Shown piece after piece: positions 11,423 to 25,204 of a DNA stretch of 64,000 bases. Origin of the DNA: Neodiprion pinetum (Eukaryota > Arthropoda > Insecta > Hymenoptera > Diprionidae); assembly GCF_021155775.2 (NCBI RefSeq), contig NC_060234.1, positions 5,776,283 to 5,840,282 of the forward strand, in the 5' to 3' direction. The notes beneath the pieces are model-generated. The model did no database searches and was not told where the DNA came from. It saw only the letters and a program-made list of their open reading frames with translations. A program made the position numbers and the translations under genes. Position 1 is the first letter of the stretch, and each line of letters begins with the position of its first letter.

Positions 11423-14250
11423 TTGACAGATCAATAGGTCAATTCGAACAAAGTCAGAAGATTTTGATTTATTCGTATTTGAATGACTATGTAATAAATT
11501 CTTATGTTCTAGAACTGACTGAAAAATTCATTGCTCCACTCAATTACAATTTTTCATCTCGTTGGTAGTTGGAGTCTCTGTATATTGTTTTGTTTTTGAT
11601 AAAGGAATCTTACAGAGAAGAAAAATCCGTCGAATAATTATTATCTTCTATCTTTTAGAGTCTCTTTTCTTGTATAGCCGTGATAATTGTGGAACTTGTA
11701 TCCTCGTCATCATCCGTAAGAGGAATAATTTTTCTTCGACATATTTTGTAAAAAACGATTAAATTACAACGGTACACGATTAAATTGAGCCTTTCAAGCC
11801 ATAGTGTGGAGTGTACGATGATAATATAATAAGCGAAGAGAATTGGATGGTTTTAAAGATAATTAATGTTATCGTCAGCACGCATATAAAGATGGTGAAA
11901 ATCGTATAACACATTTATAACATAGAAGGAAAACGGCGTAGGTCTCGCGATGCATAAATTTGCAGACATTATTGTAATTTCGGATGGTGTTAGTATTCTG
12001 GTTAAGACAAGCCTTTCGATTTAGGATCCAATCGGCAAGAGTTTATGCGAACTTCACAGCTGGACACGCGGTTTGAACACAGCTGCATGCATGCTTGCTT
12101 ATTTCATTTCATTTCTGTGTACAACATTATTATACGCACGTTCCTTCAACCAACTATTCGCCATACCATCGCTCGGCCACGTACAAGGTGCTACGGAAAC
12201 AAACTGACACACAATATATCTCTCGCTTCTATAATAATTCGCAGTTCAAGGTACTCCGAAAGGTGCGAGCCGATGTACAAGACAAATTAGAACCGAAGAG
12301 TATGAAAAAGATCTGCATGTTCATCAGATTCCAACTTACTTGACAAAATCTTCCCTAGTGCTACAGAATTTGGTCTATTGATTCAGCAAATCCTGATCAA
12401 TGCCAAGCAAATGCCAAGTGTGATTGTCCAGCAAGTGGTGTTGAAAATTTGTTGAACAATAACGATTTAATCTTATCGTTAGCCTGACTCTTCATTGGTA
12501 AGTGTGAATGGTTGTACAGTGTTGTCACTAGTTTTTAGTGAGACAGATTGACCGTTATACTTGAAGGCTTCCCACTCGAAGTGGTCAAGACTGTGAATGG
12601 TCGAATTTCCGACTGATCAAGATCCGGTTCTACTCTGAAACTCAATTGGTATCCATGGTTGCACAGTGTGATCAGTAGTTTATTGAGAATTGGATCAACT
12701 GTCATAGTTGGAACCTCGTTCAAGACTGAGTGGTAAGAACTTTGAGTAAATTACGGAAGAATCGAAGCCACGAGTGATTCATCGAATGATCGAATAACGA
12801 AAGGTTCAAACAGGGTTTCGAGTATTGGAAGTTTTTCACGAGGTGAATCATCGTTCCTCGTCACTTGGAAACCTCAACCACTCAGCATCGTTGCTGGTAC
12901 CTCAATGGTGAACCGATCAGCCACCCTATAGGTGGTGTACCTTTGGTGGGGTGCCTTTGAGGAGTTGTGAGAGAGTCTGGCATGTCCGAAGATAGGCTCG
13001 TTCAGTAATTAGGAGGCAGCATTGCGCTGCGGGGGGCAACTACACTGCAGGACCGATTCGTTGGCGTAGCTTCGTTTTAGCTCTGAAGTAGAGAGCCACG
13101 GATCGCGGTACTGGAGTTGTTCCAGAGTTCTCGAGTGGGTGTAAAGAGAACGGGATTTTCGAGTGAGTATACGGTGAGAAAGAGAGAGATAGAGTGTAGT
13201 TTGTAAGATGTGGCCGGAGGAATTGACGGGGACTTTTTAATTAGAGACTGGGCGAGCTGCCATCGGGTTCGTCGCACGCGCGTATTACTGGTATGGGTGC
13301 GCGTCGTTTCTGCCTCGCGGATCCCTTTCCCTTTCCCTTCCCCGTTCCCCGGGTTCAAGAGATAATTTATTTTCATCCAGTGTGACGGGATCCTTTCGGC
13401 TGATGCGTGCAGCGAACGGCTAACTCTTCAGGCTCAGATCTGGATGGACGCCAAGCTTTCAGCCTCTAGTGGAGTCCTGCTCTCTTAAGGACGTGCCGGG
13501 TCTCTAACCGCTGTCCTAGGCTCTCTTCCACCTCGTTTTGCCCCATCCAACCTTCGCAATCCCTGGCTATCTCTTGTTTAAACTTTGAATACAGACCCAA
13601 GCTCTTTATCTCCGTTCCGTGTCTGGGGCAAGAGTCAGGTCAGGCGCCAACATGACTTCATCATTCGGTTCTCATCCCAGGATTTATACCTCCGACACCA
13701 TCCTCGAGGTATTTGACGGTCGATGATACCCGCGTCGTCTGTAGATTGTTTACTCTATCACTTCGTACCCTGCTACTCTAGAGGTCAATGAATCGTCAAC
13801 GAATGTCAGCTCCGCCATAGACTCGAAAATCTTTTGTTTCAAAGACAAATCGAGAGTGTCGTTGAAAATGAATTTAATTGTTGATGAACAACTTTCTCTC
13901 GCTATTTTTCCATCGATTCTAGTTTCTAAAGCATTGATACTACATTTTATCTTGTTATGCAATACGTCTTAACGCCCGCGTCAGCTTCACGGGGAATCAA
14001 AACCCGAACACGCTCAGTATAAAACACATCCATCAAAAAACATGAACAGAATAAGATAGTTACGAAAACTGCTGTAAGAAATGAAATTGTTGAACGAAAC
14101 TGGCAGAAAACTACTAAGTTCCAATGATACAAATTTACAGTGACCCCTGAAAATAACTCTCAGATTTTTGGTCAATTAGCAAACGAAATCAACAACTCCC
14201 TTGACCCAGTTAGCTTCCCGAGTCAGCCTACTAGCGCGGTCAACGTTTAA
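11423..14250. other. No gene seen
   Basis: Holds the 12.5-12.7 kb duplication. The GC-richer stretch 12.95-13.7 kb contains a 99-codon minus frame (13376-13077), Thr/Ser/Arg-rich and unconvincing. Confidence 0.4.
12508..12732. repeat. Degenerate 147 bp duplication
   Basis: ATGGTTGTACAGTG…TCAAGACTG (12508-12590) is repeated as ATGGTTGCACAGTG…TCAAGACTG (12655-12730), with many substitutions. Surrounding sequence (12380-12880) has further loose GTGGT/TTGGT-rich similarity. Confidence 0.6.
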
Positions 14251-14273
14251 GGCCCAGAAACAGGGCACGATTT

Positions 14274-14486
14274 TCAGGAAAAAACGGTACCACAACACAT
14301 ATTCAACGGGGACGATGGTCCAGAATTCAAGACAGAGACAAGCATATGTATTTCTGCCGAGGCGTTGACACCCCTGACAGGAAAATGGTAATCGCCAGCG
14401 ATGTTGTCAACGTGACAACCTCGTGATGTAACGACATTCATGCCCAAGTTCTGTATTAGTGAGACGATATATCGATAGTGCTCCAT
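14274..14486 (-). CDS. Small ATG-initiated frame, unknown
   Basis: A 70-codon single-exon frame on the minus strand begins MEHYRYIVSLIQNLG and ends CCGTVFS before TGA. Composition is ordinary, with no signal peptide and no recognised motif. No AATAAA was seen within 100 nt downstream. It could be a relic exon or chance. Confidence 0.15.
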   Translation of the reverse strand: MEHYRYIVSLIQNLGMNVVTSRGCHVDNIAGDYHFPVRGVNASAEIHMLVSVLNSGPSSPLNMCCGTVFS

Positions 14487-14499
14487 GTATATCCTTCTC

Positions 14500-17400
14500 G
14501 GAGATTATTGGGTTCGATAAGACATAGCAGCACAAAATAAATCAAGGTATTTTTTAAAATATTCCAAGAAAATCTAGTTCTGACAAAATTGTGTGAAGGT
14601 GGCGTTTATTACAACGTTGAAGTCAGGAATTCATCTTCTTTTCATTTTTCTTTCAAGGGTTAAACGGTAAACGAAAGAACAAAACGATGATATATTTCTC
14701 TCAAACTGAGCCAGCTGAATGACATAATTATGCTTATCATCGGTAGTTTTGATACGATCGAGATCAAGGCAATGTGGAAAAAGTTTACCGAAGAATAAAA
14801 TATTCTTCTCGGTGAATAACTGAAGGTAAATCATTGGCTAGATCAAGGTTTTGAAAATTTCAGCTCAGGAATTGAAAATAATCGAATTGATACTACAGTC
14901 CGAAATCAGCTGATTCCATTTCAATTTGAATATATCGTTCCCGTTGTATCCCAACTTCATCTGTAACGATTCTTTGAACCTAGGATTTCGGATGAAGATG
15001 ATTCAATGGAAGATGAACGAAGTCGATGTCAATTCCTCCTAATCCATTGTCTGTAACTGATGACTACAGTACCAGACGCAGAAGATAAACTTGAAAACGG
15101 TGATAGTTGTTTTACAACCCAAAGACTACGTTTCACCCTCGATCATCAATCTCGTTTGCTGGCCACCCACATATCCTCCAGCTCCACTCAGCTCCAATCC
15201 CCGTGTACAGTACTCGTATATATGAAGATGTAAATCAAAATCTTCCCTGTAGAGACGATATTCGCAATTACAAACACGCGCATAACGCCAAGGCTCAGGG
15301 CAAGCTGCTCGGAGCTCAGACTACGAGATGCCGTTGAGCACAGATTCTATCCTACATCCTATATCCTATCCTATTCTATCCTGTCCTATGGCTGGATACG
15401 CGCATTTGCGCAGGGTCCGAGCGTGTACAAGTTCACGTTACCAAGCTCATTATAATACGCGCGAGGTTAGTTGATCCTTCCTCGCGTGCAACGCGCGATT
15501 CGCCCTCTTCTCTCTTGCCTTCTATTCACGTGCTGCTAGCGCGATGGTGTTCGGTGCATGGTGAACGGTGATGCCGGTGCTGCAGACAACTTGCACACAG
15601 GTGCGCTACGAGTGCGCTCGTGCCTGTGGGATCCGCGCCAATTTACCGACTATTTGGACCTCAGCATTTTTGGACTGTTATAATGAGACCCTCACCGCCG
15701 AAGATCGATGGCCGCACTAACACAGAATCAACCCCCCAAATGCTCCGCAAGTTTCACGTCAAGAAAAGAAACGAATCGTCGAACTTTATCGGCTATACTT
15801 CATCTGTTGTAATCCAATTTTGCAATCTAGATCTTTCCTGCGAAAATCTAGAAATTTGGAAATTTGACAGAAAGCTTGAATGATCTATGATTTTCACTTA
15901 ATTTTCGAGACGAAATACTGAATGCAGTAATCTACAATTGTGTTCGATTGATATCAGTTTAAGCACAAACGATGATGAGGTGAAAATGATGAGTAACTTA
16001 TCAAACTTCGATACAAAGACCTTTATCCTAATAATTTTCCAATAAACCAGTTTCAATTACTGGTCATAGATTTATTTCGCACTACTAAATACTTAAAGTG
16101 ACGGATCTGACACATTTCAGGACTTGTTTTTAACCTCAGTACAATTTTCGACTGTTAACACGTGCGGTTTACACATTTTTTTCGAGTAGTTTAGAGACGT
16201 TCAAACGTCAACGTGCCATCGTGTTTTTTTTTCCTTGTCTTTGTTTCAAACTGGTAATGATTTGCTTCACTGATTCATATCGTTACGTAGATGAAACTCT
16301 TAAAGAAAATTACACACAGGTATGTGAGTGGTAAGCAAATATTTACTGACCGAGTATTCTTGAACGATCACTATTTCCGGTCTGGAACTGACGTCGGTAT
16401 GAGCTTGTCGAAAATTGGGGACTCTTCTGATTAGCATAATATAAAAGTACTCGACGAGACTTGACCATTTTCAAGATTTCCATAGTGTGATAAGTTCTTT
16501 GCATAAATTTATACATAAAAAGATTCAATGTGCTTTGATCAACCCCAAGACTTACAGATCTTCGGCAAAAATTACAATTGACTTCAATTCGTTCGATTTG
16601 ACAATCCGAATGCTTTCAGAGTATTGAAGAGAATCAAAACACAAATTTGTCGATCTAGGTAAAATATCGAATGTTGAAGAATTTCACGTCATCAAAAATG
16701 GAGAAAAAACCGTACAAAAAGCTGATAGAATTGTTCGGGAAACTGCTTCGTTGTATTCTGGAGTAAAGATACGCGTTCGATACAGGTCAAATAAGTCTCA
16801 GACGATAGTACGTATATGTATAGATATATCCATGTATCGCATGGGATAAAATTTTGGTGATGTTGACAGAACGATCGTGGGATCGTGAGATAGTTAAACA
16901 CGTGAGATCTGTAGCAGAAAGAGTTGCCGCCTTTGTGAAGACGAGCGATGGGTATCTCCAGGTAACACTTGGTTATGTTTGGTGAAACAGTTTGACTGCG
17001 TTACATAATTACAAAGCAAACGTTGACTGTCTTCACGAATGTATGTACGAATGGTATACACGCGGTATACAGAGTATACATATACCCACACGAAAAGTAA
17101 AGCAAATAGATCTTCGGATAAGCCAAACCTTATATCATTCTCTTTAAACGTGTTCGTACTCGATGCGTATGCATGTATGTATTATATATATACATTATAG
17201 TTATTTACATACTAGTTTCGATCAAATGAACACGATTTTTCACTATAACGACCATGTGATTAAAAATTAATATTCAATTACGATGATCCGTAATTAATAT
17301 ACAGAAAATTAATAAACGATTGTCTCTCATTATGCTTGCAGCAAACGAATCACACATCGTCAAGTATCTGGGCTCTTGATTCGTATCAAAAATTCGTATA

Positions 17401-17945
17401 CTCGAGGCCCAAATTCACCGTCGCATTTGAATTTCTTTACGCTTGTAGGTGTATATATACATATACATAATATATATCTAGGCATGCCGGATGATGAACT
17501 GTTTTGCTTAGGGGCAAACAAAATCGATTTCCACTTAGCACCGTAGCTGTTAGTAATAAATGGTATTAATTTGTTTCGTACACGATCGCAGCTTATAGTC
17601 TGGGTTCCAGCACCGGCTACGCGGGGGTGGCGTGACTTGTGCGTGTTTCGATGCCATGCATCATCCGAGCTGTGATATCTGGCAAGTAAGATCCGGAATA
17701 GGCGAGACTTCAGCTGCGGATACATGGAATTGTTCCACGCGTGCGCCGGGTGAAAATCGTTGCCTCTGACTGAGATTTTTATTTTTTTTTTTGACTTGTT
17801 TTTTGTTCATAATTTTTTTTTTTTTTTTTTATCATCATAAACGCTTTTTGACTCGGTAAGCCTGCAAATGCTGCAACGCATCGAAACGACCACAATTCTG
17901 CAGATGAAAAGGGGGTAAGGTGGGATCGTTCTGGAACGTTAAGTG
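14500..17945. other. No gene seen
   Basis: AT-rich with TATA-type dinucleotide stretches near 17.17 and 17.45 kb and poly-T at 17.78-17.83 kb. A CG-rich patch at 15.4-15.65 kb could be regulatory. Confidence 0.4.
15345..15389. repeat. CTATCC pentamer/hexamer tract
   Basis: Imperfect TCCTA(T) units (CTATCCTACATCCTATATCC and similar). Confidence 0.85.
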
Positions 17946-18374
17946 AACTGAGGGAAATTTTTAGTTTCGGTTACCGCTCAGTCCTTGACTATTTTCATTT
18001 TTTACCACAATCGTAAAATATAGTTCTAGGTAAAAAATGCAAATTAGTTTTCTATCTGTTACCGGAAAGTCTAGTATCCGTTACCATTATTTCTCATTAC
18101 GACCACTGTTACTATATTTTCTCGCAACTGTTGGGAAAATTTAACGCTTGTGCAACAACAAATTGACGTTAAAACCTTGTTCAACTAAAAGAGTTGAGTC
18201 AACCTCACAAACTGATTTTGCGTTGCAATTACCGAAAAAAGGATCGACGATGTCGCAAAATGGTTAGGCGTACCTCGTTTTTCGTAATCCCAACAACGTT
18301 CAAACAGTTTTTTTAACGATACCTGTTTTACTGAATTTTTCTAGTTACTGTAACAAATGAAATTTTTCTCAATG
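17946..18374 (-). mobile_element. CACTGAG MITE, copy 4 (full length)
   Basis: Complete minus-strand copy of about 429 bp with both termini present but diverged (AACTGAGGGAAATTT and TTTTTCTCAATG on the plus strand). No coding frame is conserved with other copies. Confidence 0.9.
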
Positions 18375-18540
18375 CGAAGAAATACGAAGGTGAAACAGAT
18401 CGCCAGGTGCGTGGATGTGGCACGGGCGAGAGGGGGGGTGGGGTAAAGGTGTTACAAAATACGAAATTGGTCCCATTTGTTCCAGTGCCTTGGTCCCTGT
18501 GAAAGCGTACCGCTGTGCCGCGGGGGACCAGGACCCCCTT

Positions 18541-18590
18541 GGTCCTCTTCGTCCTCTTGGCCCTCTTCGTCCTGTTCGTCCGTTTCGCCC
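18541..18590. repeat. GTCCTCTTC-type nonamer tract
   Basis: Imperfect 9 bp units (GGTCCTCTTC, GTCCTCTTG, GCCCTCTTC). Read on the minus strand this gives eight Gly-X-Y-like triplets, which looks like a repeat artefact rather than collagen. Confidence 0.7.
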
Positions 18591-20826
18591 CCGCCCGCCT
18601 CGGCCACTCTTCAATACTATAAATCGTTCGAGGTGTTAATACGCTGACTCGTACACCGAAAGCACCGAAGACACGAGAGCCCGGAGCACGAACTCTCCGA
18701 GCTTTTATACTGCCGTTAATATATAACGGTGTGTTGCAGCGCGTCTGCGTGTGTTTGAACACGTATATTATGTTATACATAAACGACGTGCAAGATATTC
18801 GCCGGAAGAAGAGCAGAGCCGTTGATTTGTTTTCATTTTTTTTTTTACTCCCTCGTCGTAATAAAAACGTTTAGTTAATTTATTTTTCATTATCTTTTGC
18901 TTCTTATGCGTTTCTGTCAATTGAACTCACCTTGGGCCGATGTTCGAACATCTCTTTATGTAACTCATAGCCAGGTTAAACGATTAGGTTGAAACTGAAG
19001 ATAGTACTTTACAGATGCAAGTTTCTTTTTCAAGATATTGTTTTGAATAAAAAAAAAAAAAACTAAAGTTAATTATGAAATTCAACTTGAGAGACTCTTT
19101 TTCTCAACGCGTTGTACGATTACGTTTTTCTATTAACTAATTTCATCATAGATGAAACAACATTTGTTAATTGAATATTGTTTTATTATTCATTTGACAA
19201 ATCATATTTTACTGTAATACGATAAAATGATTCCCACTGAAAATAAACAGCTCGAACAGAAATAAATCCGAAGTTAATTACTCCTAATCATTTATCATCA
19301 TTTCGTTCTTGGGTTCTTTTTAAACACGTTCTTTCACTATTTATCGCTACCAAATTCCTGCACAGAACGATGGTTACTACAACGATGATTCGTCGAAAGC
19401 TGCTCGAAGAAACAACTAACACGATATAAATAATTATAAATTGCTACAGGCAATCGCATACCGAGTGCAAAATAGAGTTGTACGATTTTTACGGTAAAGA
19501 GTGAATGCGGTTTAATTACTCTTAGGCTGAACGGCGTTGAAAAGAAAACCGTCGAAAAAGAGAAGAAATCACCAACCAACGACAGAACCGTAAATTATTG
19601 GTGATCTCCATATCCGCGAGTAAATGAAAAACAAAAAAATTACGCGAACTTGGCATCAGAGAACGATTGATTAAAAAAATCTAACAGTCCGTATAATAAT
19701 GCGTGGTCCAGTTATCAGGTTACACGAATACGTGCAACATATAACACAAATTTATACCTACACAACGATAAAGTAAACGGGTCGAACGCGACGCGTTTGA
19801 ATAATTTTTATTTTTAATTTTTTTTTTCCCCCAATATTCGCCTCATTTTTTTTTTTTTTTTTTTCGTCCTTTTCCTAATTTTCCATATACGAACCAAATC
19901 GGGATGAGGACTCGTTTCGTTAATATAATCGGTGGTATCACGTGACCGGTCTCAGGGTCTTCGGACTTTTCGTGTATAACTATAACGCGGCGTGAAACAT
20001 AATAATTAGTTCCAGTTTAGCGCGGGTAATGAGTGTTGCGCCCATTACGTATCATAATTGTACGCAAACGGCTATTAAAATCGACCTTATAAGCCTTATA
20101 AACACGCGCCCGCGTATCGCCCGCATCTCTGGGCCCACGGTAATACCCTGTAATTTCCGACATTCTACACCGCGCGATCTGCCCCCTCCCCCCTCCTCGC
20201 CCTCCTCTTGTGCCCGACTCGCCAGAACGCCCGATATATCTCGGATATACGACCAGTCTCAAGACTTCCTCCTTCATCGAAATCACCCACCGCTAATTCT
20301 TTGATCTTTTTTTTCACCCCCCTTCCCATCCTTCCCCCCCTTCCCAACTCCCCGAGCCGGTATATACTGTAAAAACAAAAAAAAAAAACAAAAAAATGCC
20401 TTGAGTATAGAATCCATGGAATATTGAATAATAAATTAACTAGGAATCAAATTCATTGCTAAAATGTATGGGTGTGCTGCGTAGATACCTGTGAAAATTT
20501 TAACTGACAAGGATTTTGTCATGTTTGAGGATAAACAAGAGGTGAATAAACTCGGGATTGGAAGTTTTATTGAGATAAGAATTTTTTTGTTTGCCGTCGT
20601 TGGGAAAATGTTCTCCAATGGCAATCAGAGGCTGGTTATCGACGACGTTATTTTATCATAACGTAACCTAAGTTTTTGATTTTAATGGAAGTACATTGTT
20701 GTGAGTGCTTAGGTTTCAATTTACTCGTGTCGCATGAATTGATTAAACATATTCAATAATATGTACTTGTTTTGTCAATTATGCCACCATTTTCTTGTAT
20801 TTGGGACAATCAATGGTGAAATTAAG

Positions 20827-20854
20827 AAATAAATAAATAAATAAATAAATAAAT
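20827..20854. repeat. (AAAT)7 microsatellite
   Basis: Seven uninterrupted AAAT units. Confidence 0.95.
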
Positions 20855-22564
20855 GAAAAACAAGTCGAATGAGAATTGAATAATCGCTGTGGTGTTTCGC
20901 AATGCGGAGAGAGGGTAATTTATACGTCCGTACATAATACAATATGTATGGATTTCAATGGTCGTGTGGTAGAGATAAGAGATGAAGATTATCTGGAGGA
21001 GCTGGAATGCAAATGATTAGAACGTAGAATAAATCTCGCATGGTTTCTATCCGACAATGAGTGTTTCGTTTTTTTTCGCATAGCTATAAGGCACGCGATT
21101 CACCGCCAATAGGGAACGAGGGTTCGTCACGGGGTCAAGCGATCTTATAAGATAAGCTTTGTGATTTCACCGACCGAAGCTTCGAGCCATACGAACCTGC
21201 GCTTGCCTTTCCTACAACCAACCTCGCTCCGCGACTCGAAAAGCTCGTCTGGATTCTGGTCCAGATTAAATTAAGATAAATTTATCGGTGGGTGTGCTCG
21301 CCGTTCCGTGATTCGCCTGTCTTCTTTCTTGATCGCTCGTCTTATATTAAAGATTCTTTACACGCTGCTACACTCGTAACAACCGTGAAATGATGACGAC
21401 GGATCAGTTGACCGGTGCAGATTGAACTAATCGACCGCTTTCTTACGTATTCCGTACGGAACCAGCAGAGAAAAAACAACCGAAAGAAAAATGAGAAAAA
21501 GAATAGCGAATGAAATTACGGCAGCTAATAGTTGCTTTAAAAAATGTCAGACTATAATTAAATCAATTCACCAAACTGTCAGCTATGGTCAACCGAACAT
21601 AATGTTTTCGACATCTATTTTTTGTACAAAGATTAAAATTCTTATCAGTAATGTGCAGTTCATGATTAGCTTGTATTGAAACAATGACATATTTATTAAT
21701 ACATTTAAAAATTATTCTTTCAATCGCTTCCGGTAATTTTATTGTTCCAACATTGAACTGTTAGGATTTTTTTTTTCCTTCATTGACCAAAATCTCTATT
21801 TAGTTATCGTATGAAATTTTTGGAATATTTGGTTGCGAAGATACGTAAATGTGAAAGATGAAAATTAATGGTCCGTAATTAATAGGAAAAATTTGTATTT
21901 TTTAAAATTGTTCAAGCGTTTGTGGGAAAAGATAATTTCATTTCCAAATCAAAACGTTTCGAAAAACAAGACATGTATAATATTACAAGACAAAATTTGG
22001 ATTGTCGCAATCCGAGAGTAACTGAGACCCCATTACCATTACGGCAAGATAAAAACGCCGAAGATAATCGATGCGTTAATTTTCTTTACCGATGAGAATA
22101 ATGTCCCGCAACATTCCGATCGAACCGTTGATAAGAATTTTCATGGAAAGAAACTGCACCTCTAACGTATATTACATGCACGTACGTGAAGCGGTTGCGA
22201 AGAAGCGCGGTGATCATCAGAGGCTTAGCACGGACTTTCACGTGTGAGATCGTAAATATATTGACGAACCTGAAAGTCTCCTGGAAACTGATAGATAAGA
22301 ATCTCCGAAGAAGAAGTAGAAGAAGAAGCGTGAGCCATAAATACGCGCATCCTACGACACGGCGGTGTTGCAGCAGCAACATCAGCACCAGCGGGATGTT
22401 GGTAAAGGACAAGTGACGAACAGCGATGGATCAGCGTGAATGCGGGAAGATACGGTGATACCAAACGTGGTGTAAGAAGAAGATAAGGTGCAGTTGCTGC
22501 GGTTACGGTATTCCATGAACCAGGTACTTTTCCGCAGTAAAATTGCGCAGAAGCAATCTTGTTG

Positions 22565-22765
22565 AAAGAAAATTTTCGGGACAGGCCTTTAAGGTCATCG
22601 AAGCAAATGGAAACGAATTGAAGAGAAAAAGAACGGAGCCGTCGAAAGGTATCGGAACCGAAACGAAACGATCAGAAGGTATTGGAAGCAAAGCGAAGTT
22701 ATCGGAAGTGGAATGAAGGTTCCATAAACGATCGGAATTATTCGAATGATCAAATACTATAATCC
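22565..22765. repeat. Degenerate ATCGGAA patch
   Basis: Repeated variants of GTATCGGAACCGAAACGAA and GTTATCGGAAGTGGAATGAA at about 20-25 bp spacing. Confidence 0.55.
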
Positions 22766-22904
22766 CAATCATTGAACTTAAATGTGAATACAAATTGACA
22801 CCATGTTGGGAAACACCTTTCATTAAACTGTTCAAAGGTTCCTGGTTTATGTGTTCTGCAGAGCAACACGTCACTCTCCAAGACTACGTCAATGGGACTC
22901 ACTC

Positions 22905-22921
22905 GCTCTCTCTCTCTCTCT
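22905..22921. repeat. (CT)n microsatellite
   Basis: Short uninterrupted CT tract. Confidence 0.9.
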
Positions 22922-24351
22922 GTTCCTAGTTGCAGTTTGCACTCTGTCCAAAACGTGCTTTTTAATTTGACCCTCCCTCGTCCTGGATGAACGGTTTTGC
23001 CCCGAGTCGAGATGGAGCTTGAGCCGCGTTGAACGTCCGGATTGATCGAGGGAAACAAAGGGCACCGCCTTTTATTGTCTGACGTTTAGTACGGGCATGA
23101 CCTCCGTTGAAAGTATCATGTCCTTGGAGGGTCCGAGGCCCCTGACGGCAGGAGCGACTCGGACTCTTGAGGTGCTCGAGCCGTTTGAGTCCATATCGGA
23201 AATGCGTGTAACGCAAGGAGGCGCGGAACCTCAGAGTCGGTTCGAGATGTGTGGCCGTATTTATATCGCTCTTTCTGGGAAGCGTGATCCTTGCACTTCG
23301 GCAGCTGCAGGCTCGCACCACTCGGGGGGAATGCCTATTGGCTCTGACACCTTGGATGATATGTTCTTCTTTTATGGGTAGATTCAAAGGTGAACTGTAC
23401 AGCTGACCCGTCACTCCGTCCGGACTGAACCCCGATCAACCCGCATTGGACCCACCTAAACGCCTCTTCAGACCCGATACGACTAGCGAGGAAATTGACG
23501 CCGAGTGCTGAGAACGACACGCGGAATTTACGACGTCTTTGCGACTCAGTGGTCGTGGTTGCTAACCTCTTTCCACGCCCTTGAGGGGAGAAAATAAGAA
23601 ACACTCACCACTCTTGGAGAGGATATGGATTCGAAGACCATTGGAATGTCAGAAAAGGAAGAGCATATTACGATACTCATTTATTTCACTACTAGAATCT
23701 TTGTATCGAAATTATTCTAGATTGTTCACTTACTGTTCATTGCACTATTTAACTTCGATAAACAAATTCATGCGATACCGTTGTTTCACCGATTGAGAAT
23801 GTTCTATGTGGAACAATAGATTCTAGTACTATTTTCGACAGGAACCATTGCTAGCTAACGATCCGTTAACGAATTTTAAACAGTAGATTTATCCGTAAAG
23901 TAGGGAAGTTCTAGAAGGTTAATTGCAAAGTCAGGTATGAACAAGTTACATAAATGTGATCATAACTATCGTCCCGATACATGTACGACAAGTTACATCC
24001 AGAGAAGGAGGTCTGAGAGTCGTGAGAATACGGGCAGATCAGTGGTAACGAGGTGCGTTGTACGGCTCTATTAAGTATTCGTAAAGTTCGCCGGCTTCTA
24101 GTTTGGCCAGATCGCGTTTCATGTTAATCATAGCTCATTGTAGGCAGTCTGCAGCGTTCACGCAACAGTCAGAGTTGAGGTTCTCAATATATTCGACAAA
24201 CATCCTCGGCGATGAGGTTCGGTCATGATCGAAACGAGTAATTCCTCAGTTACGACTGAGAACACCTTCGCCATCGAACTTGGCGAGATGAAGAAGAATA
24301 GAAAGTGATTACCCTATTTTAATCAGGCTATAAAATACTTGGATAACGAAT
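22922..24351. other. No gene seen
   Basis: Overlapping open frames on both strands at 22.96-23.41 kb reflect GC-rich composition; none has paired splice sites. Confidence 0.35.
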
Positions 24352-24558
24352 ATGGAAGTGGGAAGGATGAAATTTCTCCGGCAATCAAAAGAGCTCAGCA
24401 ATGTGGCTGGCGGTAGGATGGGTGGGCTTCTACCCGTTCTGTACACCTATGAATCGGATTCTCCCAATCAGGCGTGTCTGCAGACATCTGCAGCAGCAGC
24501 AGCAGCAGCAGCAGCAACGCCGAGTTATATGCTGATCGACGTGATCATTAATAACTAG
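24352..24558 (+). CDS. Small ATG-initiated frame with poly-alanine
   Basis: A 68-codon plus-strand frame (starts MEVGRMKFLRQSKELSNV; ends TAG) contains a nine-alanine run encoded by a GCA repeat, flanked by QTS and TPSYMLIDV. It stands alone, with no visible introns or polyadenylation signal. Homopolymeric alanine from GCA/CAG repeats is common in insect regulatory proteins, but a chance frame over a microsatellite is equally likely. Confidence 0.15.
   Translation: MEVGRMKFLRQSKELSNVAGGRMGGLLPVLYTYESDSPNQACLQTSAAAAAAAAATPSYMLIDVIINN
24490..24516. repeat. (GCA)9 microsatellite
   Basis: Nine uninterrupted GCA units, within the 68-codon frame at 24352-24558 where they encode alanine. Confidence 0.95.
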
Positions 24559-25137
24559 TAATTGCCAGAATTAATCAAGAAAAATTAGGAACGATTGTGC
24601 CTCTTTGAGGGGCATCAATTCTCCCGCCCATTTCTAAGTACATGGCCCGCTTCTTCACCGATTTCAGGTTATTGATTGATCACCGTCTATCATCTCGCCA
24701 CTATCCGCGTCTAACGAACCATTTAACTATATTTTCGTAACTATACCAACACCTTCGCTCATTTCACTAGCGAAATGGAGATGTCCGATCGACCGCGTGC
24801 GAACAGCCGGGAGCTAACGTAATGGGGTCAAATCCATGACACAACTTCTCACGTTAACGAGATTAATTTACAAAGAATTTACCGCACTGTCAATTTCGAT
24901 GATTAATCAATCACGGATTCCCGGTGTTACAGGACCGCGACAATGTCCCGCAGTTAGATATCACGATCGGGATACCATCCACGCACGTTGTGAGAAAAGT
25001 GTTTTTCATGATGTTGCGTTACAATGAAAAAAAAAAAAGAAATCGAGCAAAATATGCAGGCACTCGAAGTTCGACTCGAAACCACGATGTAAAAGATGCG
25101 TGGATACATGTTTGGACCTAAATCAGTGATCACTCAC

Positions 25138-25204
25138 TTCGAGAAGACATCCTGGAGTGACAAATAAGGTTGGCAGCGAGGCACTCCAAGTCGAGGAGCT
25201 GGCC
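25138..25204 (-). CDS. Isolated 67 nt exon-like segment
   Basis: Minus strand: acceptor CATATTTTACGTACCTACCAAAG|G and donor CGAA|GTGAGTGAT. Two frames are open, one reading GQLLDLECLAANLICHSR. The plus strand just downstream (25270-25550) also has two long overlapping open frames, so this patch is unusually free of stops and coding strand is uncertain. Confidence 0.17.

Larger units (their letters stand above)
18375..22900. other. No gene seen
   Basis: One exon-like minus segment (18995-18931; acceptor AGTACTATCTTCAG, donor CCCAAG|GTGAGTTC) has stops in all frames and could only be a 5' non-coding exon. Poly-T at 19.80-19.87 kb and poly-A near 20.38 kb. Confidence 0.4.

Noticed and set aside
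18328..18780. 150-codon minus frame with a collagen-like Gly-X-Y stretch in an overlapping frame
   Set aside because: The Gly-X-Y pattern comes from a 9 bp pyrimidine repeat, only eight triplets long, and the frame runs into MITE copy 4.
21089..21112. TAAGGCACGCG resembles the start of miR-124
   Set aside because: Only about 11 bases match; the rest (ATTCACCGCC) differs from the mature miRNA, and the flanks do not form the expected hairpin.
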